Assembly: GCA_910577505.1 (NCBI GenBank)
Contig: CAJTLN010000001.1
Location: 248,001 to 312,000, forward strand
Reading direction: 5' to 3'
Source of the DNA: an uncultured Bacilli bacterium
GTDB lineage: Bacteria > Bacillota_I > Bacilli_A > RF39 > UBA660
DNA length: 64,000 nucleotides
Part shown: positions 7,203 to 16,090 of the stretch, piece after piece
How the letters are laid out: each line of letters starts with the position of its first letter
How positions within the stretch are numbered: the stretch's first letter is position 1
Notes under the pieces: generated by a model
What the model was told of the DNA's origin: nothing
Databases searched by the model: none
What the model saw: the letters and a program-made list of their open reading frames with translations, nothing else
Translations under genes and position numbers: made by a program

Positions 7203-9845
7203 ATGACTATGGAATCAGTACAAACTCAAAAAAATATAAACTTAGGCATGAGTCAATCATCAATTTCAACAACTAATTCCATAGCAATTGATAGTAATAC
7301 TACCTCAAAACAATATCAAAAGCAATACAAGTCAGACTACGATGTAGAAGAAATGGATTTATCATTTGCAACACTAACAGGTGCAGTTCAAAATGTAGCG
7401 AATACGACAAAAAAAATAGCAACATCAGCAAGTTCTTGGTTAATGGATAAATTAGAAGATGTTGGAGGAACAATAGCAGAAAATATCACTCCAGCATTAA
7501 CTACCGCTTTAGATAATGCTAAAGAAGTAACATCTGATATGGTTAATAATATAGATAAAGCACTAAATGATGCGAGTTGTGAAATTGCCAGTAAATCAAA
7601 AAGTGCATTAGATTTTATAGGTGAAAAGTTTAATGAAGCAAAAGATGCTACATGGTATGGAATAACACATCCCCTAGAAACACTTGAAAGAACAGGTGCT
7701 TCTATAGCAAATACAGCAGTCGGATTAGTACAAGGAGTAGGAGAATTTGGCGAAGCCTTAGTTGATACATCTGCAATTCTTGGTTCAGTTATTGAAACGC
7801 CAGTATTGGCTGTATTAGATGGTGCAAATTGGTTAGGAAGCAAAATATTTGATTATGAATTTGAATCAGGAACGAAGAAAATGTGGGGAGAAGTAATGGA
7901 CTTTGTTGCTACCAAACATGTCGCAGATGCATTCGATAGTTTTCACGAAAATAATGTAGTGGGAAAATGGTTAGACGAAAAGTCCTATTCTCCATTTAAA
8001 TCCACTGGAGCAGTATATAAAATAGCTGATGGTGTTGGATATATAGGTGGAATAATAGCTTTAAGCTTGGCAACAATGGGAATAGGAGGAGCAGTAGCAG
8101 GAGGGACAACAGGAGCCACTGCAGCGGGTACAAGTACTTTAGCTACAATAAATATTGGTAATATAGCAACCGCAGAAATAACAAAACAATCAGTTATGAA
8201 TGCTGGTATGGCAATGTTTGCAGGTCTCGGAAAAAATACTCAAAACGCATGGGCAGACGGAGCATCTCTTGGAGAAGGATTAGGCTATGGAACAGCAATG
8301 TCCTTATGGGAAGGATTTGAAATGTTTCTTGGGTCATCAATAAATTCTTTAAAATTAGCGGGAGTAGAAGGTGTAAAAGGACAATTATTAAATACATTAT
8401 CACACGTAGCCCTAGATACTATAGATGGCTCATCAGCTTCATTTGTAAATCCAATATTTCAAATGATATATGCCCCAACAGAAGAAAATATGCAGCAAAT
8501 AATGTATATGATTAACTATGATGACAATGGAAATCAAATAAGTAATAAAAAATGGGAAGATTTAACTTTTACAGAAAAATACAATGCTTTATTTGAATAT
8601 AATGGTGGATGGAGTAGCGTTGGAATAAATGCTATCACTGCAGGAGCAGTAAGTTTTTTAAGCGAAATACCAGATATAATGAAAGCTGTCAAAAAATCAA
8701 AAGCAAAAGCACAAGCTGTTAATTTGGGTGACACTCAACCACTACCAGTAGTAGACGAAAAATTAGAGACAACTCAGTCTCTACCTAAAATAGGAGATGA
8801 GGAATTTGTTACAGAGGAAATACCTATAATAAAACATTCACAAGTAGAATTAGATAGTGAACTAAAAGCAGCCTTAGATAAAATTCAAGCGCATTCTACA
8901 ATAAATGCAGCTACTATGAAAAAAGAAATCCTATCTTCAATAGAGGGAATTGATGATCCGATATTAAGAGCAAAAAAACTATATAACGAATTAAATAAAA
9001 GACTCAATTATAGTTTTACATATTTTGAAAATGTAGATAACGATATAGGAAAAGATATATATAATCAAATACTATCTTTTGATTCTTTACAATCAGACTC
9101 AGTAATATGTAAAGGCTGGTCAGATTTATATAGAGAATTACTTTTAGAATCAGGATTTAGTGAAAGTCAAATTAAAATATTGGGTAAATCTAATATGGGT
9201 AGTCATAAATGGATTTCAATCGATTTGGGAAATGGTCAAAGTATAATTGCTGATGCCACAGACGCCATAAAAGGTCAAACAGACTTATATAATTCCAAAA
9301 TGGGATTACCTACTCAGGGATTTATGATATTGGATTCTACTAATAGTAACGTAAGACCAATAAGTTTATATAAAAATGGTCAGGTTAATGAAGAGATTTT
9401 TTCTAGTTATATAAGAGATATAGATGAACAACTTGGATATGCAGATGGTGGATATGAATATGAGCAAATAATTAATGCAGAAAAAATGTTTGGTGATTCG
9501 ACTATAGCTAAAGAAATAGCTGCAGACCCAAAAGGATTTGCAATAGATCAAATTTTAAATAGTAAAATGCCAGAAAATATGGACGGATTTGAAGCATATG
9601 TATATAATAGAAAATTAATAAAAAACATTACGGAGAGTGATGACTATTGTAGTGGAACATTAATGCCTCAATTATATAGTAAAGTATTAAATGGAGAGGA
9701 AATTCCACTAAGTGTTGTAAGAATACAGACAGACACACAAACATTATTTCAAATATACAGCAAAAGCACTGGCAATATTTTTATAGATTCTGTAGAACAA
9801 TTTAATGAATTTATAAAAGAATTTAAATTTGTTAGAAGTGGATAG
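7203..9845 (+). CDS. Large polymorphic-toxin-like protein with C-terminal transglutaminase-like domain
   Basis: 880 aa. RBS AAGGAAG; ATG 7203 (or the second ATG, codon 3). No classical signal peptide. Residues 1-55 are Gln/Ser/Thr-rich with the start ESVQTQKNINL; about 60-160 is helical and Ala/Asp-rich. Around 275-320 is a Gly/Ala-rich hydrophobic stretch (GGIIALSLATMGIGG). Next comes GKNTQNAWADGASLGEGLGYGTAMSLWEG, a layout I associate with large secreted Firmicutes proteins and toxins. The C-terminal part has ICKGWSDLYRELLLESGF (Cys636), GSHKWISIDL (His668) and IIADATD (Asp684), the order and spacing of a transglutaminase/protease-like Cys-His-Asp triad. The gene sits near the T7SS locus and is followed by a small gene 11 bases on. 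Likely exported by T7SS; toxic activity is inferred. Confidence 0.65.
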   Translation: MTMESVQTQKNINLGMSQSSISTTNSIAIDSNTTSKQYQKQYKSDYDVEEMDLSFATLTGAVQNVANTTKKIATSASSWLMDKLEDVGGTIAENITPALTTALDNAKEVTSDMVNNIDKALNDASCEIASKSKSALDFIGEKFNEAKDATWYGITHPLETLERTGASIANTAVGLVQGVGEFGEALVDTSAILGSVIETPVLAVLDGANWLGSKIFDYEFESGTKKMWGEVMDFVATKHVADAFDSFHENNVVGKWLDEKSYSPFKSTGAVYKIADGVGYIGGIIALSLATMGIGGAVAGGTTGATAAGTSTLATINIGNIATAEITKQSVMNAGMAMFAGLGKNTQNAWADGASLGEGLGYGTAMSLWEGFEMFLGSSINSLKLAGVEGVKGQLLNTLSHVALDTIDGSSASFVNPIFQMIYAPTEENMQQIMYMINYDDNGNQISNKKWEDLTFTEKYNALFEYNGGWSSVGINAITAGAVSFLSEIPDIMKAVKKSKAKAQAVNLGDTQPLPVVDEKLETTQSLPKIGDEEFVTEEIPIIKHSQVELDSELKAALDKIQAHSTINAATMKKEILSSIEGIDDPILRAKKLYNELNKRLNYSFTYFENVDNDIGKDIYNQILSFDSLQSDSVICKGWSDLYRELLLESGFSESQIKILGKSNMGSHKWISIDLGNGQSIIADATDAIKGQTDLYNSKMGLPTQGFMILDSTNSNVRPISLYKNGQVNEEIFSSYIRDIDEQLGYADGGYEYEQIINAEKMFGDSTIAKEIAADPKGFAIDQILNSKMPENMDGFEAYVYNRKLIKNITESDDYCSGTLMPQLYSKVLNGEEIPLSVVRIQTDTQTLFQIYSKSTGNIFIDSVEQFNEFIKEFKFVRSG

Positions 9846-9856
9846 GAGGAATATAT

Positions 9857-10138
9857 ATGGATGAACAAATTACTTATCTTTATGATTTACTAGAAGAAAA
9901 AAAGAAAAATGTTTCAACAGAAGAAGAACAAGCAAAAGTAGATCAAATAGAAGCATTATTAAAGATACCAGGAATATTCTTTAAATTGAGTTTAAACGCT
10001 TCTATAGGAATTTTGGACTTTTTAGGAATACCTAGAGAATCTATAAAAGAAATATATATGAAATTAACTAGTCCAGAATCTTATCAAAAGTCATCAGTAA
10101 AAGAGTATGATGTAATTGAGATACCGCAAAGTAAATAA
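9857..10138 (+). CDS. Small protein behind the toxin-like gene; candidate immunity or partner protein
   Basis: 93 aa, ATG 9857 with RBS AGGAGGAA, 11 bases after the toxin-like gene and clearly co-transcribed. N-terminal half is acidic and helical (LYDLLEEKKKN..EEEQAKVDQIEALL); the middle has a hydrophobic segment (FFKLSLNASIGILDFLGI, residues 41-58) that could be a buried helix or a weak membrane helix. No family recognised. In polymorphic-toxin operons the small gene after the toxin is often the immunity protein; it might instead be a chaperone. Role is inference from position. Confidence 0.5.
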   Translation: MDEQITYLYDLLEEKKKNVSTEEEQAKVDQIEALLKIPGIFFKLSLNASIGILDFLGIPRESIKEIYMKLTSPESYQKSSVKEYDVIEIPQSK

Positions 10139-10150
10139 TAATTTATAGAC

Positions 10151-10179
10151 TTTCTAAATTTTTTTCCAAAAGGTATAAT
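10151..10179 (+). promoter_or_regulatory. Duplicated toxin-type promoter
   Basis: AGGTATAATGTAGATAGAGTAAAGGAAGTATG repeats, with small changes, the block in front of the 880-aa gene at 7172-7205. TATAAT is at 10174-10179 with a weak TTTCTA 17 bases up. It appears intact and may still drive the short remnant behind it. Confidence 0.55.
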
Positions 10180-10199
10180 GTAGATAGAGTAAAGGAAGT

Positions 10200-10274
10200 A
10201 TGGCTATGGATTTAACAAGACAACAACAAAATCAAGAATCAGAAGAAAATATTACTATTAAAAATAGAAAGTAA
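10200..10274 (+). pseudogene. Truncated copy of a toxin-type gene start (24 codons)
   Basis: ATG 10200, with the same RBS as the 880-aa gene, opens a frame of 24 residues (MAMDLTRQQQNQ...ITIKNRK) that ends at TAA. The beginning ATGGCTATGGA matches ATGACTATGGA of the toxin-like gene, and the Gln/Asn-rich style is similar. A terminator follows at once. It is best read as the leftover 5' end of a second T7SS substrate gene; translation as a tiny peptide is possible. Confidence 0.5.
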
Positions 10275-10297
10275 ATATTTACATCTTATGTTATAAT

Positions 10298-10326
10298 AAA
10301 TGCCCGAAACACGGGTATTTTTATAT
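10298..10326 (+). terminator. Terminator after the toxin locus
   Basis: Stem AAATGCCCG/CGGGTATTT (one G-T pair) with loop AAACA, then a T-rich run. It isolates the toxin-like locus from rplI. Confidence 0.8.
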
Positions 10327-10337
10327 TTTTCCAAGTA

Positions 10338-10366
10338 TTTATTATTTTCCAAATATTTGATATAAT
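10338..10366 (+). promoter_or_regulatory. rplI-dnaB promoter
   Basis: TGATATAAT at 10358-10366 is an extended -10 box, with TTTATT 17 bases upstream, 39 bases before the rplI start. Confidence 0.5.
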
Positions 10367-10404
10367 TAAATACAGACATTTTATTTGAAAAGGAGTGAAT
10401 AATC

Positions 10405-10851
10405 ATGAAAGTAATTTTACTTCAAGATGTTAAAAAACAAGGTAAGAAAGACCAAATAATTGATGTAAGCGATGGATACGCTAGAAACTTTCTTATAAAA
10501 AATGGTCTTGCTGTTGCTGCAACAACAAGTAGCAAAAAAGTACTTGAACGTGAATTAGATAAACGTAAACAACAAGAAGATGCCTTCATCGAAGAATGTA
10601 AGATGATAGCAGAAAAACTAAAAACAATTCAAATAGTAATTAAAGTAAAAACTGGTGAACAAGATAAAGTATTTGGAACTGTTTCATCAAAACAAATCTG
10701 CGAAGAATTAGCTAATCAAGGAATTAAAATAGATAAAAAGAAAATAAATATTGAATATCCTATAGATGTTTTAGGAACACATAAAATAAAAGTTCAACTG
10801 CATAAAAAAGTTGAAGGAGAAATCAACGTTGTATTAAAAAAACAAAACTAA
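10405..10851 (+). CDS. rplI: 50S ribosomal protein L9
   Basis: 148 aa, normal length. L9 binds 23S rRNA at the base of the L1 stalk with its N-terminal domain and extends a long helix to a C-terminal RNA-binding domain. The opening MKVILLQDVKKQGKKDQIIDVSDGYARNFLI is the family signature region, followed by the connecting helix rich in Lys/Glu. RBS AAGGAGTG. It is followed by dnaB after 21 bases, the usual Gram-positive order. Confidence 0.96.
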   Translation: MKVILLQDVKKQGKKDQIIDVSDGYARNFLIKNGLAVAATTSSKKVLERELDKRKQQEDAFIEECKMIAEKLKTIQIVIKVKTGEQDKVFGTVSSKQICEELANQGIKIDKKKINIEYPIDVLGTHKIKVQLHKKVEGEINVVLKKQN

Positions 10852-10872
10852 CACTTAGAAGTAGGTGATATT

Positions 10873-12231
10873 ATGCCAACAAGAAAAATGCCTCAAAATC
10901 TAGAAGCAGAAATGAGTGTTTTAGGAGTTGCATTTTTAAATAAAAATGCTCTAACTAAAATATGTGAAGAACTATATCCAGATATGTTTTATAGTGATGC
11001 TAATAGAAAACTATTTGAAGCTATTAAAAGTTGTTATGATGAAAAAATACCTGTTGATATTACAACAGTTAAAGATGCTTTAGATAGAAAGAAAAACTTA
11101 TCTGCCATAGGCGGAATAGACTATATTAGTGAAGTAATAGATTCTGTAGCTACAGCTGCAAATCTAGAATATTATATAAAAATAGTTAAAGATAAAGCCG
11201 TGATGCGTAATCTTATTGAAACAGCAACAGATATAGTAACAAATGCATACGAAGAAGACGATGATATCACTCATCTTTTAGACGATGCTGAAAAGAAAAT
11301 ATTAAATGTTGTTAAAGAAAGACAAACTAGTGACTTTATTCACATAAAAGATGCAATTGCTATTGCTCAAGAAAATCTAGAAAAACTATCACAGAATAAA
11401 TCAGACATAACAGGTATTCCAACTGGATTCATAGATTTAGATAAAGCAACAGCAGGATTACATGCTGGTGAAATGATTATTGTTGCCGCTCGTCCAGGTA
11501 TGGGAAAAACAGCTTTTGCTTTAAATATTGCTACATACGCAGCTCAAAATACTAAAAAAGCTGTTGCAATATTTAACTTGGAAATGCCTGCTGAACAATT
11601 GGTTAACAGAATGCGTTCTGCAGTAGGACAAATAGATTCATATAAAATTCAAACAGGACAAATGACTCATGAAGATTGGAAAAGGATAAATGAAGCTAAT
11701 AGTCAACTAGCAGAAACTAATATTCAAATTGTTGATGATGCTGGTATTACAGCAGCAGAAATAAAAGCTAAATGTCGTAATCTTGCTAATAAAGAAGAAG
11801 GACTTGGCTTAGTTATAATCGACTACTTACAATTAGTAACAAGTGGTGGAAAAAGACCCGAGTCTCGTCAACAAGAAGTTTCAGATATTTCAAGATCATT
11901 AAAGACCATGGCAATGGAACTTAAAGTACCAGTAATTGCTTTAGCCCAATTATCACGTAGTGCCGAAAAAAGAGAAAATAATCAACCAATGTTAGCCGAC
12001 TTACGTGAGTCAGGTTCAATAGAACAAGATGCCGATATGGTATTGTTCATAAATAGAAATGATTATTATAAAGCTAAAGAACAGCTTGATTCACAAAAAA
12101 ATGTAGTAGCAGATATTATTATTGCGAAGCATCGTAAAGGATCAACTGGTAAATTTCAACTATTATTTGAACTGAATATGAGCAACTTTAGAAATTATCT
12201 AGCCACAGAAAGGGAAGATATAGATGAATAA
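10873..12231 (+). CDS. dnaB: Replicative DNA helicase DnaB
   Basis: 452 aa. Hexameric helicase that unwinds DNA ahead of the replication fork and binds the primase. N-terminal DnaB domain (about 5-110) starts PQNLEAEMSVLG; the RecA-like C-terminal domain has Walker A AARPGMGKTAFALN (about 209-222), the Walker B strand LVIIDYLQL and the ALAQLSRSAEKR and LRESGSIEQDAD motifs. No intein is present. It lies directly after rplI; its last bases overlap the start of the next gene by 8, suggesting coupling. Confidence 0.96.
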   Translation: MPTRKMPQNLEAEMSVLGVAFLNKNALTKICEELYPDMFYSDANRKLFEAIKSCYDEKIPVDITTVKDALDRKKNLSAIGGIDYISEVIDSVATAANLEYYIKIVKDKAVMRNLIETATDIVTNAYEEDDDITHLLDDAEKKILNVVKERQTSDFIHIKDAIAIAQENLEKLSQNKSDITGIPTGFIDLDKATAGLHAGEMIIVAARPGMGKTAFALNIATYAAQNTKKAVAIFNLEMPAEQLVNRMRSAVGQIDSYKIQTGQMTHEDWKRINEANSQLAETNIQIVDDAGITAAEIKAKCRNLANKEEGLGLVIIDYLQLVTSGGKRPESRQQEVSDISRSLKTMAMELKVPVIALAQLSRSAEKRENNQPMLADLRESGSIEQDADMVLFINRNDYYKAKEQLDSQKNVVADIIIAKHRKGSTGKFQLLFELNMSNFRNYLATEREDIDE

Positions 12232-13735
12232 AATTAAAGGATTAATAATAAGTTCATTTTTTATTATAATATGCATCGTATTATTAACAGTAGGTTTTTT
12301 TACTAACGAGGCATATGACAGTCCTTCATCATTCTATCAGGTATATTTAGATGGTGATAAAATAGGATTGATAGATTCAAAAGATGAATTATATGAGCAT
12401 ATAAATAAAGAACAAATAGAAATAAAAAATGAATATAAAGTCGATCAAGTATATCCTCCAAAGGGATTCAAGCTAATAAAAAAAACAACTTATGATGAAA
12501 ATATAAGTACAGTAGAAGATATTTATAATGTTATAAAAGATAACAAAGAATTTACTATTAAAGGATATACAATAATAATTAAAAGTAGCCAAGAAGGAGT
12601 AGAGCCTCAATATTTATATGTCCTTGATCAGAATATATTTGAACAAGCAATAAATAACGTCGTAGAAACTTTTATAGGTAAAGAAAGATATAATCAATAT
12701 TTAACAAATACCCAATCTCAAATTTTGGATACTGGTTACATAATTGAAAATATGTTATTTAATGAAGAAATAAAAATAAAAGAATCGTACATAAGTGCTG
12801 AAGAAAAAATATTTACTGATGTTACAGACTTAACAAAGCATCTATTGTTTGATGAAAATCAACCAACAAAGGAATATACGGTAGTTCAAGGAGATACATT
12901 AGAAAAAATTGCTGAAAATAATGAATTAAACGTAACAGAGCTTCTTATAGCTAATGATAATATTCAAAACGAAGACACACTATTAGCAATAGGTCAAAAA
13001 ATAAATGTTGCCTTAATTAATCCAATGTTAAATCTTATGTATCAAGAACTTATTGTATCAGATGTAAAGAAATTCTACGAAACAGAATATATTGACGACA
13101 ATACTCAATATGTTGGGTATAAACAAGTTAAGACTCAAGGAGAAGCCGGAATAGAAAGAGTCTCAATGCGTGTTCAATTTGTTAATGGAGTTGAAAGTCA
13201 AAATTCAGAAGAAGTTGGAGAACGTAAAGTTATAAAGCCAGTAGTAAATGAAGTTATTGTAAGAGGAACTAAGAAATATCCAAGTGGTGGAAGTGGAGAT
13301 GTAAATATTCCAATACCATCAAACTCAAACTGGGCATGGCCAACAGATTCTACATATTATACTTCATCAAGTTTTGGTTGGAGAACATTAAATGGATATC
13401 GTGAATTCCACGATGGATTAGATATCCCACGACCAGCAGGGTCACCGATATATGCCTCATTAGATGGAACCGTTATAAATGCCAATTGGGGTGGACCAGC
13501 AGGATCGGCTGCTGGACTTAACGTTGTTATAATGCATGATAATGGATATTCAACGGTGTACGCTCACTGTTCAAAAATTTATGTAAAGAACGGTCAGAGA
13601 GTAACAAGAGGGCAAACAATTGCAGCAGTAGGACAAACAGGAAGAGCTTTTGGTAACCATCTTCACTTTGGTTTATTTGTAGGTGTACCTTATTCAAATG
13701 GTAAGGGAATTAATCCACTACAATTATGGCGTTAA
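12224..13735 (+). CDS. Secreted LysM-G5-M23 peptidoglycan endopeptidase
   Basis: 503 aa. An N-terminal hydrophobic helix (about 8-28) is a signal peptide or anchor. A LysM domain (YTVVQGDTLEKIAENN..., about 219-266) binds peptidoglycan; a G5 domain (about 280-350) follows; the C-terminal M23 peptidase domain (about 380-500) has His396 and Asp400 in HDGLDIP and the HLH motif at 479-481, the zinc ligands of lysostaphin-type enzymes. It probably cuts peptide cross-links outside the membrane. It overlaps the end of dnaB and is followed 1 base later by walJ, so it probably belongs to a wall-homeostasis block. Confidence 0.9.
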   Translation: MNKIKGLIISSFFIIICIVLLTVGFFTNEAYDSPSSFYQVYLDGDKIGLIDSKDELYEHINKEQIEIKNEYKVDQVYPPKGFKLIKKTTYDENISTVEDIYNVIKDNKEFTIKGYTIIIKSSQEGVEPQYLYVLDQNIFEQAINNVVETFIGKERYNQYLTNTQSQILDTGYIIENMLFNEEIKIKESYISAEEKIFTDVTDLTKHLLFDENQPTKEYTVVQGDTLEKIAENNELNVTELLIANDNIQNEDTLLAIGQKINVALINPMLNLMYQELIVSDVKKFYETEYIDDNTQYVGYKQVKTQGEAGIERVSMRVQFVNGVESQNSEEVGERKVIKPVVNEVIVRGTKKYPSGGSGDVNIPIPSNSNWAWPTDSTYYTSSSFGWRTLNGYREFHDGLDIPRPAGSPIYASLDGTVINANWGGPAGSAAGLNVVIMHDNGYSTVYAHCSKIYVKNGQRVTRGQTIAAVGQTGRAFGNHLHFGLFVGVPYSNGKGINPLQLWR

Positions 13736-13736
13736 A

Positions 13737-14501
13737 ATGAAAATATGTAACTTAGCAAGTGGCTCAGAAGGAAATGTAACTTATGTAGAAACAGATCATC
13801 ATAAAATTCTTCTAGATTTAGGAATGACTGTTAAATACATAAAAGAAAAGCTTTCTGAGCTTTCTGTTGCCATTGAAGATATTGATTATATCTTTATAAC
13901 TCATGTCCATGATGACCATATAAAAGCTTTAAAAGGTTTTATAAAAAAATACAATCCTACAATATGCGTAAGTCCAAAAATGTTTTCTGAACTTGAGGTA
14001 TTAAGAGACTATGAAAACATCATTTTATATGATGATGCTGTTTACCTTGATGACACAACGATAGAAATAATAAAGACTTCTCATGATACATCAGATTCTA
14101 GAAGTTTTATATTAAGAAATAACGGCAAATCTATGGTATATATGACAGATACTGGTTTTATAAATACTAAGTACTTTAAAAAAATAGAAAACATAAATGT
14201 TTATTTATTTGAAAGTAACCATGATATAGAAATGTTACTACATGGACCATATCCTAAATGGTTAAAAGATCGCGTTATGGGTCCATATGGCCATTTATCA
14301 AATAAAGATAGCTCAATTTATCTTGCGAAGATAATTGGCCCAGATACTAAAAAAATACTTCTAACCCATTTATCACATAAAAATAATACAGAAGAGAAAG
14401 CCTTACAAACAATTAAAGAAATATTTGATGAATATGAAGTAAAATTCACTGATATACAATGTGCTAAACAGAGAGAAAAAAGCGAGTTGATTGAAATATG
14501 A
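13737..14501 (+). CDS. walJ: WalJ/YycJ-like metallo-beta-lactamase-fold protein
   Basis: 254 aa from ATG 13737, one base after the M23 gene stop; longer in-frame starts lie within that gene. The start MKICNLASGSEGN and the metal site THVHDDHIKAL (about residues 58-68) are typical of YycJ/WalJ, a cytosolic MBL-fold nuclease linked to the WalRK wall-stress regulon and to DNA replication or repair coordination. Later metal ligands are seen at MTDTG and in ESNHD. The TGA stop overlaps the rlmH start, the order known near walRK in other Bacilli, although walRK itself is not here. Confidence 0.85.
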   Translation: MKICNLASGSEGNVTYVETDHHKILLDLGMTVKYIKEKLSELSVAIEDIDYIFITHVHDDHIKALKGFIKKYNPTICVSPKMFSELEVLRDYENIILYDDAVYLDDTTIEIIKTSHDTSDSRSFILRNNGKSMVYMTDTGFINTKYFKKIENINVYLFESNHDIEMLLHGPYPKWLKDRVMGPYGHLSNKDSSIYLAKIIGPDTKKILLTHLSHKNNTEEKALQTIKEIFDEYEVKFTDIQCAKQREKSELIEI

Positions 14502-14935
14502 TAAAAATAATTTGCTTAGGCAAAATAAAAGAAGAATATTTAAATAAACTAATCGAAGATTATAAAAAAAGAATTTCTCGTTATCACAAAATTGAAATAA
14601 TTGAATTAAAAGATGAAAATGACTTACTTTTAGAAAAAAATAATATTGAAAAATATATTGGTACACAAGATTATGTAATAGCTCTAGATATTGATGGTAA
14701 AAATATTGATTCCGTATCATTAGCTAAGAAGATAGACGAGACATTTTTAAGTCATGGAACAATAACTTTTATAATAGGAAGTAGTTATGGTTTACATGAA
14801 GACATAAAAAAAAGAGCAAATTATCGCTTATCTTTTTCTAAATTAACATTTCCTCATGGCTTATTTAGAGGTATCCTTTTAGAACAAATATATCGTGCAT
14901 TTAAAATATTAAATAATGAAACATATCATAAGTAA
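14498..14935 (+). CDS. rlmH: 23S rRNA (pseudouridine1915-N3)-methyltransferase
   Basis: 145 aa. SPOUT-class methyltransferase that methylates pseudouridine 1915 of 23S rRNA in the assembled ribosome, using SAM. The knotted SAM-binding part shows ALDIDGK, FIIGSSYGLHEDI and the ending RGILLEQIYRAFKILNNETYHK, which closely follows the family C-terminus (EQIYRA..I..G.PYHK). It overlaps walJ by 4 bases. Slightly short of the usual 159 aa. Confidence 0.93.
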   Translation: MIKIICLGKIKEEYLNKLIEDYKKRISRYHKIEIIELKDENDLLLEKNNIEKYIGTQDYVIALDIDGKNIDSVSLAKKIDETFLSHGTITFIIGSSYGLHEDIKKRANYRLSFSKLTFPHGLFRGILLEQIYRAFKILNNETYHK

Positions 14936-14967
14936 TTCTAATAATAGAATTACTTTTTGTTTTTTTG
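14931..14967 (+). terminator. Terminator after rlmH
   Basis: Perfect 9-bp stem AGTAATTCT/AGAATTACT with loop AATAAT, then TTTTGTTTTTTT. The rlmH stop codon is inside the stem. Confidence 0.9.
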
Positions 14968-15013
14968 TAAATTTTCTGCTATAATAATTTTCACTAAAAA
15001 GGGGAGATTTTTT

Positions 15014-15349
15014 ATGAGTATTTATGGAATAGAAAAAATATGGCTATATTTGCATGATAATCCTAAAGTAGTAAATCCTAATATGTTTGTAACTAATACT
15101 TACCAATATACTAGTAAACTAGTTGAAATGCTTACTTTAAATCCTGAGTATATAGGAGAATTAAACTTAAGAATGCTTACAGAAAGAATTAATGATAATG
15201 ATTTTTTCTTAAAAGCAAGAAATGGATATGGCAAAACAGAATATCGACTAGTAAAAATGATGAAAATAAAAGGGCTAGGAGATATTTTAAAACGCTTGTT
15301 TCCTGAATTAGTACCAGAAGAAAAACCTGAAAATAAATTTACTTATTAA
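15014..15349 (+). CDS. Hypothetical protein
   Basis: 111 aa; ATG 15014 follows GGGGAG. Mixed helical protein with a basic patch (RNGYGKTEYRLVKMMKIKGLGDILKRLF, residues about 71-98) and an acidic, Pro-containing end (PEEKPENKF). No signal peptide, no membrane helix, no motif that I recognise. It stands alone between rlmH and ung. Good RBS and host-like codon use support it as a real gene. Confidence 0.6.
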   Translation: MSIYGIEKIWLYLHDNPKVVNPNMFVTNTYQYTSKLVEMLTLNPEYIGELNLRMLTERINDNDFFLKARNGYGKTEYRLVKMMKIKGLGDILKRLFPELVPEEKPENKFTY

Positions 15350-15394
15350 CAATTGTTTATAAATATGATAAATTTATAAACAGGAAGTGATATA

Positions 15395-16063
15395 ATGATT
15401 GGCAACGATTGGGATAATAAGCTAAATATAATATGGGAAAGTGTAGGATTTAAAAAATTTTTAAATATTATCGACAATGAATATAATACAAAAACAATAT
15501 ATCCACCAAAGAACTATATATTTAATGCATTGAAACTTACTTCATATTCAAATACCAAAGTTGTTATAGTAGGACAAGACCCATATCATGGAGAAGGAGA
15601 AGCACATGGACTTTCTTTCTCTGTACAAGAAGGTATAAAAATACCTCCATCCTTACAAAACATCTATAAAGAACTTAATAGTGACTTAGGAATACCTATT
15701 GCCCAAACAGGTGATTTAACAAAATGGGGTAATGAAGGAGTATTAATGTTAAATGCAGTTTTAACAGTTGAAAAAGATAAACCAGCTTCGCATAGAAAAC
15801 TAGGATGGGAATTACTAACAGATTATATAATTAAGGTTTTAAATCAAAAAGAAGACCCTGTTGTTTTTATCTTATGGGGAAACTTTGCAAAAGAAAAGTC
15901 AAAATATATAACAAATCCAAATCATTTAGTTATTACATCTCCACACCCTTCACCCTTCTCAGCTAATAGTGGTTTCTTTGGCAGTAAGCCATTTTCAAAG
16001 ACAAATAAATTCCTAAAGTCAAAAGGCTTAAGAGAAATTGATTGGGATATTAATAAAAAATAA
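15395..16063 (+). CDS. ung: Uracil-DNA glycosylase, family 1
   Basis: 222 aa, normal length. Removes uracil from DNA after cytosine deamination or dUTP misincorporation. Motif VIVGQDPYHGEGEAHGLSFSV (Asp of GQDPYH activates water) and motif SPHPSPFSANSGF (catalytic His, minor-groove loop) are intact, as is LMLNAVLTV. RBS CAGGAAGTG. Single gene ended by a strong terminator. Confidence 0.96.
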   Translation: MIGNDWDNKLNIIWESVGFKKFLNIIDNEYNTKTIYPPKNYIFNALKLTSYSNTKVVIVGQDPYHGEGEAHGLSFSVQEGIKIPPSLQNIYKELNSDLGIPIAQTGDLTKWGNEGVLMLNAVLTVEKDKPASHRKLGWELLTDYIIKVLNQKEDPVVFILWGNFAKEKSKYITNPNHLVITSPHPSPFSANSGFFGSKPFSKTNKFLKSKGLREIDWDINKK

Positions 16064-16090
16064 AAGAGCTTAAATTTGAGCTCTTTTTTA
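16062..16090. terminator. Bidirectional terminator between ung and lemA
   Basis: Stem AAAGAGCT/AGCTCTTT with an 8-base loop and T run on the plus side, A run on the other. It overlaps the end of the minus-strand lemA gene. Confidence 0.85.

Noticed and set aside
10873..12231. Intein or frameshift in dnaB
   Set aside because: The 452-aa protein is full length and all helicase motifs are continuous.
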